A DNA stretch of 64,000 nt. Origin: Lycium barbarum (Eukaryota > Streptophyta > Magnoliopsida > Solanales > Solanaceae). Position 1 is the stretch's first letter; each line of letters starts with the position of its first letter. A program made the translations under genes and the position numbers. The DNA lies in the NCBI RefSeq assembly GCF_019175385.1, contig NC_083346.1:62835821-62899820 (forward strand), given 5' to 3'. Shown piece after piece: positions 10,644-21,963 of this stretch. Below the pieces are notes generated by a model that was given only the letters and a program-made list of their open reading frames with translations, was not told the origin of the DNA and searched no databases.

Positions 10644-11009
10644 GGGATAGTTTGATATGATGTATAGTTATACAGGGAATATAATGCATGGATTAGTTAT
10701 GCAAGAATTAGTTCTATAAGGATTAGTAATACATCAAAAAAAATTATTAAATGTTTGATTCATTGCACTAAAATTGAATATACATGATATCATATAAAAT
10801 ATTTTATTTATTTTTATGCAATTATGTCTATCATTGGATGCTTGACCTTTGTTGGTTTCTAGGAAAAAGGTAGAGGTAGTTTTATCCTTTTAGTACTTTA
10901 TCCATGTATAAATTATATATGGATTAGTTATTTCATGTTGGCTGTGGTATAAAATACACCAATTGGTGTATTAAAGTTATGCATCATTCAAATTACAATC
11001 GAACACTAG
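10644..11009. mobile_element. Probable Tourist-like MITE
   Basis: Flanked by TTA (10641-10643) and TAA (11010-11012), with weak terminal inverted similarity (GGGATAGTTTGATATGATG against the revcomp CTAGTGTTCGATTGTAATTTG). Internal repeats of GGATTAGTTATGCAAG / GGATTAGTAATAC type are typical of solanaceous miniature elements. The ends are approximate. Confidence 0.4.
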
Positions 11010-11202
11010 TAAAATTATATATTTTTCGGTCATTTTATTAGCATTGTTGGCACTTGGCACCTTGTGAATATTACGAAGTAGATACATAGATATATTTCAT
11101 AAAAAGTAATTCTTTCGCGTTGATGATAAACCTGTTGTTTTATTCAAATATATTAAGAATGATGATAAGTAAACTAGAGGAGATTTTAAAATCTTCAGAT
11201 TT

Positions 11203-11875
11203 TAGCTGTCAATATGGGCTTAGCCCGCGAGGCCGGCCAACCCAACCCTTTATTTAAATAAGGTTGGGTTAGGATTTCTTTGGCCCATATAGAAGTAAGG
11301 CTCAAAAGCCCAGCCTCTCTTGGCCCGCCGGCCTCAAGGGTTGGGCTGAGGCCAGCCCTTGAGGCCAGAAAAGAATAATAAATTAATTAATTTTTTAAGA
11401 AATATAAGTAAATTAAACAAAAAGATAAAAAGTAATGAGAAAAAAGAATGTACTTGCTACTAAGTAGTAAATTAGAAACTGGAGTAATACGTTTTAGTCT
11501 TAGAATTTATATTATGTTTAATTTCTTTAGAATGTGATCTGAATTAGTGATAAAAAATAATAATTTTTATTTGTTCTCTTGACTTTTTTTCTTCTATGAT
11601 AAGGATTTGCGCAAGAATGGGTGGTGGAAGATTCTATTTCATGTTGAAAAAGTTTCATGTTCAAATTGTGCCAAAAATCACTTCGAAAATGTTATTTTGG
11701 AAGACGAAAAAACTTAAAAGGACTGGCCCATCCTAGCCCGCGGCCCGCTTAAGGCTGAGTTGGGCTGCCATTTTGCTAGCCCTTCAATTAAAAGGGCCAG
11801 CTCGTCCTAACGCATTTAATTCATTGGTCCTTTAGGGCTGGATTTGGTTGAGCCCAGCCCATTTTGACACCTCTA
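11203..11875. mobile_element. Probable non-autonomous hAT-like element
   Basis: The left end, TAGCTGTCAATATGGGC, is the inverse of the right end, GCCCATTTTGACACCTCTA. Sub-terminal regions on both sides are built of GGCCC/GGGCTGG motifs in opposite orientation, with an AT-rich non-coding centre. TAGxxGTGTCAA ends are typical of hAT elements. I could not find an 8-bp target duplication, so the class is tentative. Confidence 0.45.
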
Positions 11876-12385
11876 CTTGCCATAATGATTTTATTTCTTC
11901 TATAAACTTTGTCATAACAAAAGTAAACATAGCAAGATGAGTTTGAATGTGCGTCATTAAAAAGTAATACATATTAGAGTATACATTCAATTTTTATATA
12001 TACATGGACCTCTTGTAGTATGACAAAAAATATGTCAATGACTGTTGACTTGTCAAGATTTCATCGTGAATCACGTTAAACTTGGGGCGGGATTATCTGA
12101 GTTTCTTAATCATTCCAGTATAGTGGCACAACTTTAACACGCTAGAGGTAATAATTTTCTTTACCTCCTTTGAATAGAACTTAAGATAAATATATAAAAT
12201 ATGAGAACTTTTTTTGTTTTGCATGTATATATTAAAGAAACATAAGAATTGCAAAACTCACTTAAGCTTTCCTTCTACCTCCGTGAAGCGTCGGAGCTAT
12301 TTGGGTTTAGGACGTGCTAAATGCAGCAGCAGCCCAATCTTCCGATATAGGGGGAAACATCATTCTTCCCGTTGGAATCATTCCA
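11876..12385. other. Spacer, no gene seen
   Basis: AT-rich sequence with only short spurious ORFs. Confidence 0.5.
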
Positions 12386-12389
12386 CAAA

Positions 12390-12639
12390 GCTTCAGAGTA
12401 TTTCTCCCTCGTGCTGCTTTTATTATGAAGATATCCTCCGGCCTCGTACTGCTTTATTTTGAAGATGTCCTCCTTGTGGGTTTCAACCATTTGAGCTCCG
12501 GGGTGAGCTCTTATGAAAACATTTACAAGTATAACAAAAGAGTCAATAGAATTTTCGGACAAATTAAAAATGTATACCAAGTTAAAGCTCCCTTTATGAG
12601 CGTTTGTCCGAAATATTTGACCATGACAGATTTGATCTC
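12390..12639 (-). pseudogene. Relic of a second Tat-lineage gag
   Basis: The minus strand shows FGQTLIKGALTWY in one frame and then NLSENSIDSF, NVFIRAHPGAQMVE and EDIFKIKQ in another. These align with FRDTLSKGSMVRYHNLPEHSINSF and FVKAHARAIKVEKKKSDLFNVEQ in the gag at 6.8-7.3 kb. It is a frameshifted capsid fragment that ends abruptly where LTR H begins. No other part of the element is visible here. Confidence 0.65.
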
Positions 12640-13262
12640 TATCACGATCCAAATTACCAAGTCGTGATGGCACCAGTCCCACCGTACTAGTAAGCCAACA
12701 CAAACCATTAACAGCCCAAAATATAAGGAAATACTAAAAGCGGAATTAAATCATACAAGTCAATTTCAAGTCTTAAAAATCTTAAATAGAAATACTTAGA
12801 AGTTATTACAAATCTTCCCAAAATCTGACGTCACCAAACACAAGGACTACTAAGAAGTACAAATAGTCTGAAAATACATAAATAAAGACAATCTGAAATG
12901 AAGAAAGACAGAAGGTAAATGATAGAGGAGAGTCTCGATTTGTCCAGAACAATAGTGCTCACCTCGATCTCTCAGCAAAGGCTCTAGCGGGCAACCTGGT
13001 AGTCACGAGCTCTGCTAATACTGGGGATCGAATCTGCACACAAAAAGGTGCAGCAAGTGTAGCGTGAGTACAACAAACAATGGGTACTTAATAGCATTGT
13101 TGACCGAGCCTTTCCGGAACGGAGACGAGGGTTGGTTCACGATACCACAACCACACTAGTCTGTCATTAGTCCATAATACAAGATAATCACATTAACCGT
13201 TAAACCCACATAATAGATAGATTTCAAGATAAGACAAGTCAAATACCAATAATCACAACAAC

Positions 13263-13267
13263 AGTAT
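13263..13267. repeat. Left target duplication of element B (AGTAT)
   Basis: Matches 47065-47069 exactly. Confidence 0.9.
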
Positions 13268-14202
13268 TGTTACACCTCGAAAAATTTTCCGTTGATGTAC
13301 AACCAATAAACTAAAGAAGAGCATGAGTATACGATATTTCAATAAGTAAGGAATGACATTTGATGACCCTAATTAAGATTTCAAAGACGTTCGAGATAGG
13401 GGAAGAAAGTTTTCCAAGAGAAGGCAAGGCATACGATAGGTATCAAAAAGGAATTACGAGTAACGAGGATTTAATAATGCTTTGGAGAAGAGTTATAACG
13501 CCCCTTAGATTGTTAATGAGGTGATAAACAAGTGCTAAGAAGGTTCCATAAGGATTGGAGATCAAACGAGTCGACGAAAACGAACTTCGGGAAGCTGGGG
13601 ATTATACGGCCAAACATACTGGCCGTATAAAACATACGGACCGTATGTTGGACCGTATAATCAGCCCATAATAGCACCCCTCTCTGGACCAAATCTACGG
13701 CTAGACATACGGTCAGTATAATTTATACGGACCGTATGTTGGTCCGTAGAAACTGGTCGGGACAGATTTTGTGTATTAATAAGGGACCAAGTTTCATTTT
13801 ATTTCATTTTCCCTTTCACACCCCTTCTCTCTAAAACATCTCTCTACATTTCTCCCACAAGAATTCAAGAGATATTAGTGAAAAACAACATCACACTAAG
13901 TGAATCAAGTGTAAGAAACCCATTAAAGATCATCCAAGTCAAGAAATCTCATTGGAGATAAACTAGGGTTTTGGCTTAAGTGAAGTATTTCCACCCAAAT
14001 CTTGTTCCTAAAACATCTAAGGTAAGTTTTATGCTATTTTCATGTTACTTAAGGTATTTGAAAGTTGAAACACTTGGATTGTAGAAGGATATAGAAAAAT
14101 GGGTCATGAATGTGGGAAATAGTATCATTGTGAGTAATAACTTGAATTGAGTCATGATTATGGATATGTATATGACATGGATACGTATATGATATGGATA
14201 TG
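13268..14202 (+). mobile_element. 5' LTR of B, left part
   Basis: Starts TGTTACACCTCG. It carries palindromic ATACGGACCGTAT-type repeats (about 13600-13745), then an AATAAGGGACC start region, and ends in a hexamer-like GATATG/GATACG tract where C inserted. Matches the first ~940 bp of the 3' LTR at 45248. Confidence 0.9.
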
Positions 14203-14630
14203 TGTCACGACTCAGCTAGGGGCCGCGACGGGTACCCGGGGCTAACCACCGAGCACCGCTCGTTCTACCGCTTATCATACTCATTAGACATTCCTTTATC
14301 AATTCATACTCAATTTATAAGAAAATCATCTTACATTTCAAAACATAATACTTTTATATACATAAGCCTTTTGGCTATCAAAATAATATATATATATATG
14401 GATGCATATACAAAATGGCAACCTCGTAAGACCACATAACCCACACTGCGTATCTTCGAGCCTCTACCGGAGTGCTAGACATAAGGACGGGACAAGAACC
14501 CGCCATGCCCAAAATACATGTACATGAATATACACAAAAGAATAATCATAAGCACCTCCGGAACAAAGGAGTGCTCTCTAATCAGCTACTGGCTCCTACG
14601 AGTCCGGATCAAGCTCACTTCCCTGTCTAC

Positions 14631-14697
14631 CTGTGGGCATGAACACAGCGTCCAAAGAAAACGGACGTCAGTACAAACATTGTACTGAGTATGTAAG
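14631..14697 (-). promoter_or_regulatory. Double-hairpin module in C 3' LTR
   Basis: SL1 on the minus strand is CAGTACAA-TGT-TTGTACTG (8-bp stem) followed by ACGTCC. SL2 is CTGTG-TTCATGCC-CACAG; its fourth pair is T:A where B, E and J have C:G. The other LTR of C has the same module at about 22397-22460. Confidence 0.65.
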
Positions 14698-14869
14698 ACA
14701 GGAATGAAATAAATATAATAGAAGGATCATGAGCCATAAGAGAAAGATATAACCTGCATGAGTGTCATAGGAAAATACATTTCGAACATATATCTTATTT
14801 TACATAATCATGGTACGTATGTCATCACATCACATATATCATCACATCATAATCCTCGTCGTTAACCCG

Positions 14870-15045
14870 CGTCCGGGTAACCATCGTATGCCGCCCACTA
14901 GTGGTGATCATGTCCGGCCCTCTAGGCTCAGTGTAAATATAGAAGCCCGCCTTAGCGGTGACATGCCCGGCCATCTAGGCATGGTGGAATCATAGCATCC
15001 CGCCTTAGCGGTGACATGCCCGACCAGTTAGGCACGGTGGAATCG
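14870..15045. repeat. GC-rich minisatellite in C 3' LTR
   Basis: About three units built on CCCGCCTTAGCGGTGACATGCCCGG…CTAGGCACGGTGGAAT, with an older CGCCCACTAGTGGTGATCATG variant at the start. The copy in the 5' LTR is at about 22630-22806, and in solo LTR D at about 36995-37170. Confidence 0.8.
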
Positions 15046-16777
15046 TATCGTAATCTTATCATAGCTTGATATTTTCATACTTAACATCGGCTTATCATAA
15101 GCTAGCATTATTGATCATCTTATAGACATATCATGACTTAGCATCATTTCATATTTATCATTAGGAGCATACATTAGGCTTTGAAGGCAACTATGGCTTT
15201 GTCGTGATGACGTGAGGTCGTGAACCCCCGATTATATTATGAACATTTATGAGTATTCTGCCTCACCTTGAAGGAAATAGTGTATAAGGTGAGTGTTAAT
15301 AGTAATGACATCATTACCGTTATAGGATCATCATATCATGGACTCTAGAATCTCTATACTTTAACTCATCATCATCGTTATCATGCTCGCATGTAGTTTG
15401 GTATATTTGCGGACACATAAGCTCCATCATATTGGAGAATCATGGAAAACTTGAAAGATTCATGCCTTTGAAGGAAGGGATTAGCCTTACACATCTTTGA
15501 CGTTTACTAAGCTATCGCTTGCGTGTTCTTCTTTAATGCACACGTTCTACCTTCAAGAGAATTTATATCGTCACTAGCTAAGCAATTATAAGAACGGGCT
15601 TTCTAAAGCTAGGGAAAATTGGACAAAACTTCCTTTGTTTATACTACTCTACCCATATTCTATATCAACTCCCAACACTCACAACAACAATCACAATATA
15701 GCAATCAACAATCATCATTCATATACAATGACCATAATCTACCATTTCTCTTCATTTCTCCACATTCATGGTTTTAGCTTACTATCGCGTTTTCTCGTAT
15801 ATATACGTATTTCATGGTCTACATGTCATTTATGACGTATCCATAATCATTACACACCAACATTTATGATTCAATCCAACTACCATCCAAACATGACACT
15901 ATTCACTCATTAATGACCCATTTCCTATGTCTTGCTACAATTCAAGTATCTTAATCTTCCATTACCTTAAACAATGTGATTTAGTCATGAAACTTACCTT
16001 AGATGATGGTTGAACAAGTCTTGAGTGGAGTTTCCCCTCTAGCACCAAAACCCTACTTCACCTCTTTTGGTTTTCTTTGAGGAAGATGAACTTTACTTGG
16101 GTTTCATACACTTTGATTTATGGATTTGGTGTTGTTGATCATTTATTTCCTTTGATTTTCTTGTGGATGGATGTTGGAGAATATTATAGAGTGTTCTTGT
16201 CTTGTGGAGTGGAGGATGGAATGAAAATGCAATGAGAAGGGTCCCTTATATTAGAATACAAAAGCTGGCCGAACCACTTTATACGGACCAACATACGGTC
16301 CGTATAATTTTTACTGACCGTATTTTGGGATCGTATATTTGGTCCAGTGATCCATGTTGTTCTGGACTGGATCTACGGACTGGACATACGATCCGTGAAT
16401 ATTATACGGCCAGTATGTCTGGCCGTATGTTGTCCAGTTCTCCGGAACTTGTTTTCGTCGACTCGTTTGATCTCCAATCCTTATGGAACCTTCTTGGCAC
16501 TTGTTTAACATCTCAATACCAATCTAAGGGATGTTATTACTTGTCTCCAAGACATCATTATGCCATCATAAAATTCGTTGCTCGAAATTCTTATCCGATA
16601 CACAACACAACATATGGTTCGCTTTCCTTAGCAACATTCTTTCCATGCATTATATGCCTTTGAAACCTCGTTGAGGGTCGTCAAATACTATTTCTTACTC
16701 ATCAAAACATCGCATACACTATTTACTCTGTTAGCCTATTCACTGTACATATACAAGGGATTTTCCAAGGTGTAACA

Positions 16778-16814
16778 TTCTTCCCCCCTTTTGGAACATT
16801 CGTCCTCGAATGTT
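16778..16814 (-). promoter_or_regulatory. Polypurine tract of C and adjacent AGGA-loop hairpin
   Basis: On the minus strand AAAAGGGGGGAAGAA abuts the LTR start and would prime plus-strand DNA. Just upstream, AACATTCG-AGGA-CGAATGTT (16795-16814) is a perfect 8-bp hairpin. The same arrangement occurs in B and H. Confidence 0.85.
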
Positions 16815-16980
16815 AAACACTCGGGATTCTACGGAAATTTCGCAAGAGTTTCCCCTGTAACTTGGCACTACCAACCTGTCACAACAACCTATAATATCAT
16901 CGCCTCATAGGGATACATCACGGTATCAACATACCTATGGCCACATACGACCAAAAGCATAAAGATAAAGCATACATACC

Positions 16981-18282
16981 TTATATCGTTGGCGTCTCAT
17001 CTTGGATCTCCTCTGGGGGTCTAAATAAGTGTGGGTACTCAGACTTCATCTTATCTTCCGCTTCCCAAGTCATTTCTTCCCGATTGTTGTTTCGCCATAC
17101 GACTTTGACTGAAACTACCTCTTTATTTCGAAGTCTTCGCACTTGCCTGTCTAGAATAACAATATGCACCTCTTCATAGGTTAGCCTTTCTGTCACTTGC
17201 ACATCCTCCACCGGGACAATCCTTGTGGGATCTCTAACACACTTGCGGAGCATTGAAATGTGAAAGACTAGATGAACTGATTCAAGCTCTGAAGGCAAGT
17301 CCAATTCATAGGCTACATGACCCACCTTGCGGATAATTCTATAGGGTCCGATGTGTCTAGGACTTAGCTTCCCTCTCTTGCCAAATCTCATCACCCCTTT
17401 CATTGGCGATACTTTCAAAAATACCCAATCATCAACCTGGAATTCCAAGTCTCGTCGGCGATTGTCTGCATAAGACTTTTGGCGACTTTGGGCTGTCAAC
17501 AATCGATCTCGGATCACCTTGACTTTTTCTACTGCCTGTTGAACTAATTCGGGGCCTATTAATTTTGCTTCTCCTGTTTCAAACCATCCGATTAGGGATC
17601 TACACCTCATTCCATATAAAGCTTCATAAGGAGCTATTTGAATGCTGGAATTGTAACTATTGTTGTATGCAAATTCGATTAGCGGTAAATGATCATCCCA
17701 AATACCATCGAAATCCAGCACACATGCTCGTAGAATATCTTTCAACGTCTGAATAGTACGCTCGGCTTGTCCGTCAGTCTGCGGATGAAATGCCGTGCTA
17801 TGCTTCACTTGAGTGCCTAGACCTTTTGGAAAGGACTTCCAAAACTTGGCTGTAAACTGTGCTCCTCTATCTGTAATAATAGATAATGGTATACTATGGA
17901 GTCGCACAATTTCCTTGAGATATAATCTCGCATAATCTTCTGCTGAGTAGGTAGTTCTAACTGGAAGAAAATGAGCTGCTTTTGTCAATTTGTCCACGAT
18001 CACCCATATAGAGTCATACTCATCTCGAGAACGAGGTAACCCCACGATGAAATCCATGTTGATCACTTCCCATTTCCAAGTAGGGATTTCTATTGCTTGC
18101 AATAAGCCTCCTGGCTTCTGATGTTCGGCTTTTACTTGTTGGCAATTCGGACACTGAGCTACAAATTCTGCTATGTCTCTTTTCATGCCATCCCACCAAT
18201 ATATCAATTTGAGATTATGATACATTTTGGTTGCGCCTGGATGAATGGAATACCGAGAATAATGTGCTTCCTCTAGAATTCA
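16981..18282 (-). CDS. Integrase and chromodomain of C (open segment of pol)
   Basis: Open frame of over 400 codons down to the pol stop at 16981. The zinc-binding HHCC region spans the stop at 18280-18282 ([16 protein letters not shown], then CPNC). The catalytic core has D in INMDFI, D in ITDRGAQFT and E in QAERTIQTL, so D-D-E is complete. GPY/F-like motifs follow (KLSPRHIGPYRI), and the protein ends in a chromodomain-like KVVWRNNNREEMTWE region. Integrase would insert the cDNA; the chromodomain of this lineage is thought to direct integration to heterochromatin, which fits an insertion into another element's LTR. It is not expressed alone, because it is part of a broken polyprotein. Confidence 0.9.
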
Positions 18283-19108
18283 CCGGCGCAATTCTGCCAC
18301 ATTCGGCACACATAGCCTGCCTCGGTACCTAAGAATTCCATCCATAGAAACTTCAAATGAAGATTTTTCTTTTCCATAAGATGTGTCTCTATAACGACAT
18401 AATTGAGGATCTTCATATTGACGTTCTTTCACCTCCATATCCAAGGACGAAATTGTGGAATCATTGATGCTAATCCCCACATTACCCGAATAGATTACAC
18501 GTACTCCAAGATTGGCTAGTTGGCGGAGCTCATGCCATCTCTTTCTTTTTCGGAGGGACTTCACATAAACTGCCCATCGATCGGCGGCTAAGCGCATCGG
18601 CTACTACATTTGCTTTTCCGGGGTGGTACAAAATGTTCACATCATAATCTTTTAACAATTCTAACCATCGCCTCTGCCGCAGGTTCAACTCCTTTTTCTT
18701 GAAAATGTATTGAAGACTTTTGTGGTCTGTATAAATATCGACATGCACACCATACAAGTAATGCCTCCATATTTTTATGGCGTGAATAACCGTAGCCAAT
18801 TCGAGATCATGAGTTGGATAATTCTTTTCATGTTTCCGTAATTGTCTTGAAGCATATGCAATCAGTTTTCCATGCTGCATCAGTACACATCCTAGTCCAA
18901 CATCGGACGCGTCACAATACACAACATAGCCATCTGGCCCTTCTGGAAGTGTTAAGACCAGGGCTGAGGTCAATCTACCTTTCAACTCTTCGAAACTGCG
19001 CTCACAAGCATCATTCCCTTGAAATTTGGCTGACTTCTGGGTTAGCTTCGTCAATGGGGATGAAATAGATGAGAAGCCCTCTACGAATCTTCTATAATAA
19101 CCTGCCAA
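18283..19108 (-). pseudogene. C pol: end of RT, RNase H and linker
   Basis: RNase H is recognisable by [15 protein letters not shown] (D), [11 protein letters not shown] (E), [12 protein letters not shown] (D) and [10 protein letters not shown] (D). The segment enters from RT by a one-base frameshift near 19110 ([11 protein letters not shown] becomes [11 protein letters not shown]). It leaves by a second frameshift near 18535 in KEMARELRQL. A TGA at 18280-18282 then stops the frame just before the integrase zinc finger. Confidence 0.85.
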
Positions 19109-20330
19109 ACCAAAAAACTACGAACTTCTGTAGGCGTCGTAGGCCTTGGCCAAGTCTTCACAGCCTCAATTTTCTGAGTGTCGACTCGAATGCCATCGTT
19201 TGAAATAACATGGCCCAGAAATGTCACAGAATTTAACCAAAACTCGCACTTTGAAAATTTTGCATACAATTCTCGGGCTCGAAGAATGCCAAGAACAATT
19301 CGCAAATGGTCTGCATGTTTGGATTCCGTGCGAGAATGCACCAGAATATCATCAATAAACACTATCACGAATAAATCCAAGAGTGGCCTGAATACATTAT
19401 TCATCAAGTTCATAAACACGGCCGGAGCATTAGTCAACCCAAACCACATCACTCGAAATTCATAGTGGTCATATCTCGTTCTGAAGGCTGTTTTGGGAAT
19501 ATCCGCTTCTATAACTCTCACTTGATGATAACCCGACCTCAAATCTATTTTTAAAAACCACTAAGCACCCTGTAGCTGATCAAACAAATCGTCAATCCTT
19601 GGAAGGGGATATTTAATCTTTATCGTCACTTTGTTCAACTGCCTGTAATCGATGCACATTCGTAGAGAACAATCTTTCTTTCTCACGAACAAGACTGGGG
19701 CTCCCCACGGTGATGAACTGGGTCTAATAAACCCCTTTTCGAGCAAATCTTTCAATTGCGCCTTTAGCTCTTTTAATTCTGCCGGAGCCATTCGATAAGG
19801 AGGAATAGAGATAGGCTTGGTGTCCGGCAACACATCAATGGCGAAGTCAATCTCTCTTTCTGGAGGAAGACCTGGAAGTTCATCTGGGAATACTTCCGGA
19901 AATTCATTCACTACCGGAACTGATTGGAAAGTTGGTGACTTTGCCTCGGTGTCATGGACTCGGACTAGGTGATAAATATATCCCTTGGCTATCATCTTTC
20001 TTGCCTTAAGGTAGGAAATAAACCTACCTTTTGGAGATGCTGCATTACCCTTCCATTCAAGCACGGGCTCTCCTGGAAATTGGAATCGAACCACTTTCAT
20101 TCGGCAATCGACATTAGCATAACACGAGGCCAACCAATCCATACCCATAATTACATTGAAATCTAACATTTCCAGCTCAATCAAATCAGCTTTGGTCTGG
20201 CGATCACATATCACAATTACACAATTTTTATACACTTGCCTAGCTATCACGGGATCACCAACCGGAGTAGATATCTCGAAAGGTTTGATTGGTTTAGGTT
20301 TCACCCCAATACAACCAGCAACATACAGAG
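19081..20330 (-). pseudogene. C pol: reverse transcriptase
   Basis: From the linker ([18 protein letters not shown]) through [15 protein letters not shown] and YRQLNKVTI to [23 protein letters not shown] and the catalytic [10 protein letters not shown], with both Asp residues kept. A TAG at 19561-19563 after LQGA interrupts the frame between fingers and palm. The C-terminal frameshift near 19110 leads to the next segment. Confidence 0.88.
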
Positions 20331-21758
20331 TAATATAAAAGGGAGTAGAGCCTGGATCTATCAATGCATACACATCATGGGAGAATATAGACAATGTACC
20401 TGTAACCACATCCGGGGAGGACTCAAGATCCTGTCGTCCGGCTAAAGCATATACACGGGGCTGAGTGGCACCTGAAGTAGATGTTGCCCCTCTGCCTCTA
20501 CCTCGGCCTGCTGACATCTGAGGAGTCTGCCCTACCGGGCGCACTGAGGAAGAACCAGCTGCTGAACCTGTGAGCTGAACCCCACCTCTACCATACCGCG
20601 AAGGACAATCTTGCATCAAATGCCCAGTCTGTCCACAAACATAGCAAGCATCTGTGTCCTGGCGACATGGCCCTGAGTGTAATTTCCTGTACAGGCCACA
20701 TTGTGGAACTGGTGGTCTCCTCTGACTATAATCACTCCCAAACTGAGAACCCGAAGCTCTCGAACTCTGACCCTGTCCTGAAGAAAAAGAGTGATCAAAT
20801 CTCCTATCCGTGAATCGTGGAGGCGCACTAGTCACTGATTGGCCTGAATGTCGGGAATAAGTCTGCCTCGATCCCCCTCTATAGTCGCTACCTGTTCCCA
20901 TAGATCTGGCCCTCTTACCTTACCTTCTATCAATATCACGATCACTTCTTTGTGGTTGTTGTCGCCCCTCTAAATTCTGGGCATGGGCTTGTATCCGAGA
21001 AATATCCATCCCGTCTTGCAACGAAGCCGTCAAACAATCTTTGACCAAATGTGGTCCCAAACTACTCACAAATCTATGTACCCGATCTCCTATGTCGGCC
21101 ACCATAGTCGGAGAATATCTAGCCAAAGAATTAAATCGCATGCTATACTCCCGGGCACTCATATTTCCTTGCCTCAAATTTAGAAATCTATCCGCTCTAG
21201 CTCGGCGGACCTCGGGTGGGAACTAGTGACGGATAAAAGCATCTACAAATTCTTGCCATACGGGTGGAGGCGCATTCTTTTGTCTCGATGCTATCCAATT
21301 ATTATACCACAATACCGCCACGTCTCGGAGTCTATACGATGCCAACTCCACAGATTCAGTCTCGGAGGCATGAATAATTTTCAATGTCCTCAACATCTCA
21401 TCTATGAAACCTTGCGGGTCTTCATCCGGCTTCGACCCGAAAAACTCCGGAGGATTTAGACTCATAAAATCATGGGCCTTGGTACTTAACCCACATTTTG
21501 TCGTTGTGCCTGAGCGGCAACCAATTGTGTCAATAACTGGATGGCCTCGGTCATTTGTTGACCCGAAGCAACCGGTGGAGGAATTGGAGCTGGGGCTCCT
21601 CCTTGCTCTTTCACATTAGGCGGGGTAGATGAAGTGTTAGACAAGGCCTCATTATGCGATTCGCCTTCTTCTACTTTCATCGGGGGATCTCTTTCTACCC
21701 GCCTCTTTGCCGTAGCCTTGCCCTTCTGGGCGGCTGTAGCCTTTCCCTTTGGTGGCAT
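20330..21758 (-). pseudogene. C gag and protease
   Basis: The start at 21758 (MPPKGKATAAQKGK) matches the start of gag in B, E, G and I. The first ORF stops at 21486, and a frameshift leads to the capsid core (PPEFFGSKPDEDPQ, ESVELASYRLRDVAVLWY). In-frame stops lie at about 21223 and 20920. The nucleocapsid zinc knuckle [14 protein letters not shown] (CX2CX4HX4C, about 20604-20646) follows. The protease motif ALIDPGST (about 20375) retains the Asp. Gag and pol share one frame, as in related chromoviruses. Confidence 0.88.
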
Positions 21759-21945
21759 TCTGAAATCACAACACACTATTAAGAGGGGAAAATCTTATAA
21801 CACAGCTCTATCGCACGATTTCTTAGGATGAGAGATGGTCATTTTTCCTAAATGCCCTGTAGCCTCCTGTTTATTAGCGTGGCGCACAACACACCATAGA
21901 CAAGACTCTACTAGACACGGCTTGTAGACACTTCCTAGGACTGAA

Positions 21946-21959
21946 CTGCTCTGTTACCA
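21946..21959 (-). promoter_or_regulatory. Primer-binding site of C
   Basis: On the minus strand TGGTAACAGAGCAG lies 5 nt after the 5' LTR end. It is one base off the usual complement of initiator tRNA-Met (TGGTATCAGAGC). Confidence 0.85.
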
Positions 21960-21963
21960 CTTT

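Larger units (their letters stand above)
14203..16777 (-). mobile_element. 3' LTR of C
   Basis: Minus-strand ends are TGTTACACCTTGG (revcomp of 16765-16777) and GAGTCGTGACA. From its 5' end it contains a palindromic ATACGG repeat cluster (about 16270-16435), a TAATATAAGGGACC start-like box (about 16226-16241), a GC-rich minisatellite (about 14870-15045) and the double hairpin (14631-14697). Confidence 0.95.

Noticed and set aside
12214..12667. Plus-strand ORFs at 12.2-12.7 kb
   Set aside because: They are shadows of the minus-strand Tat-lineage gag relic.
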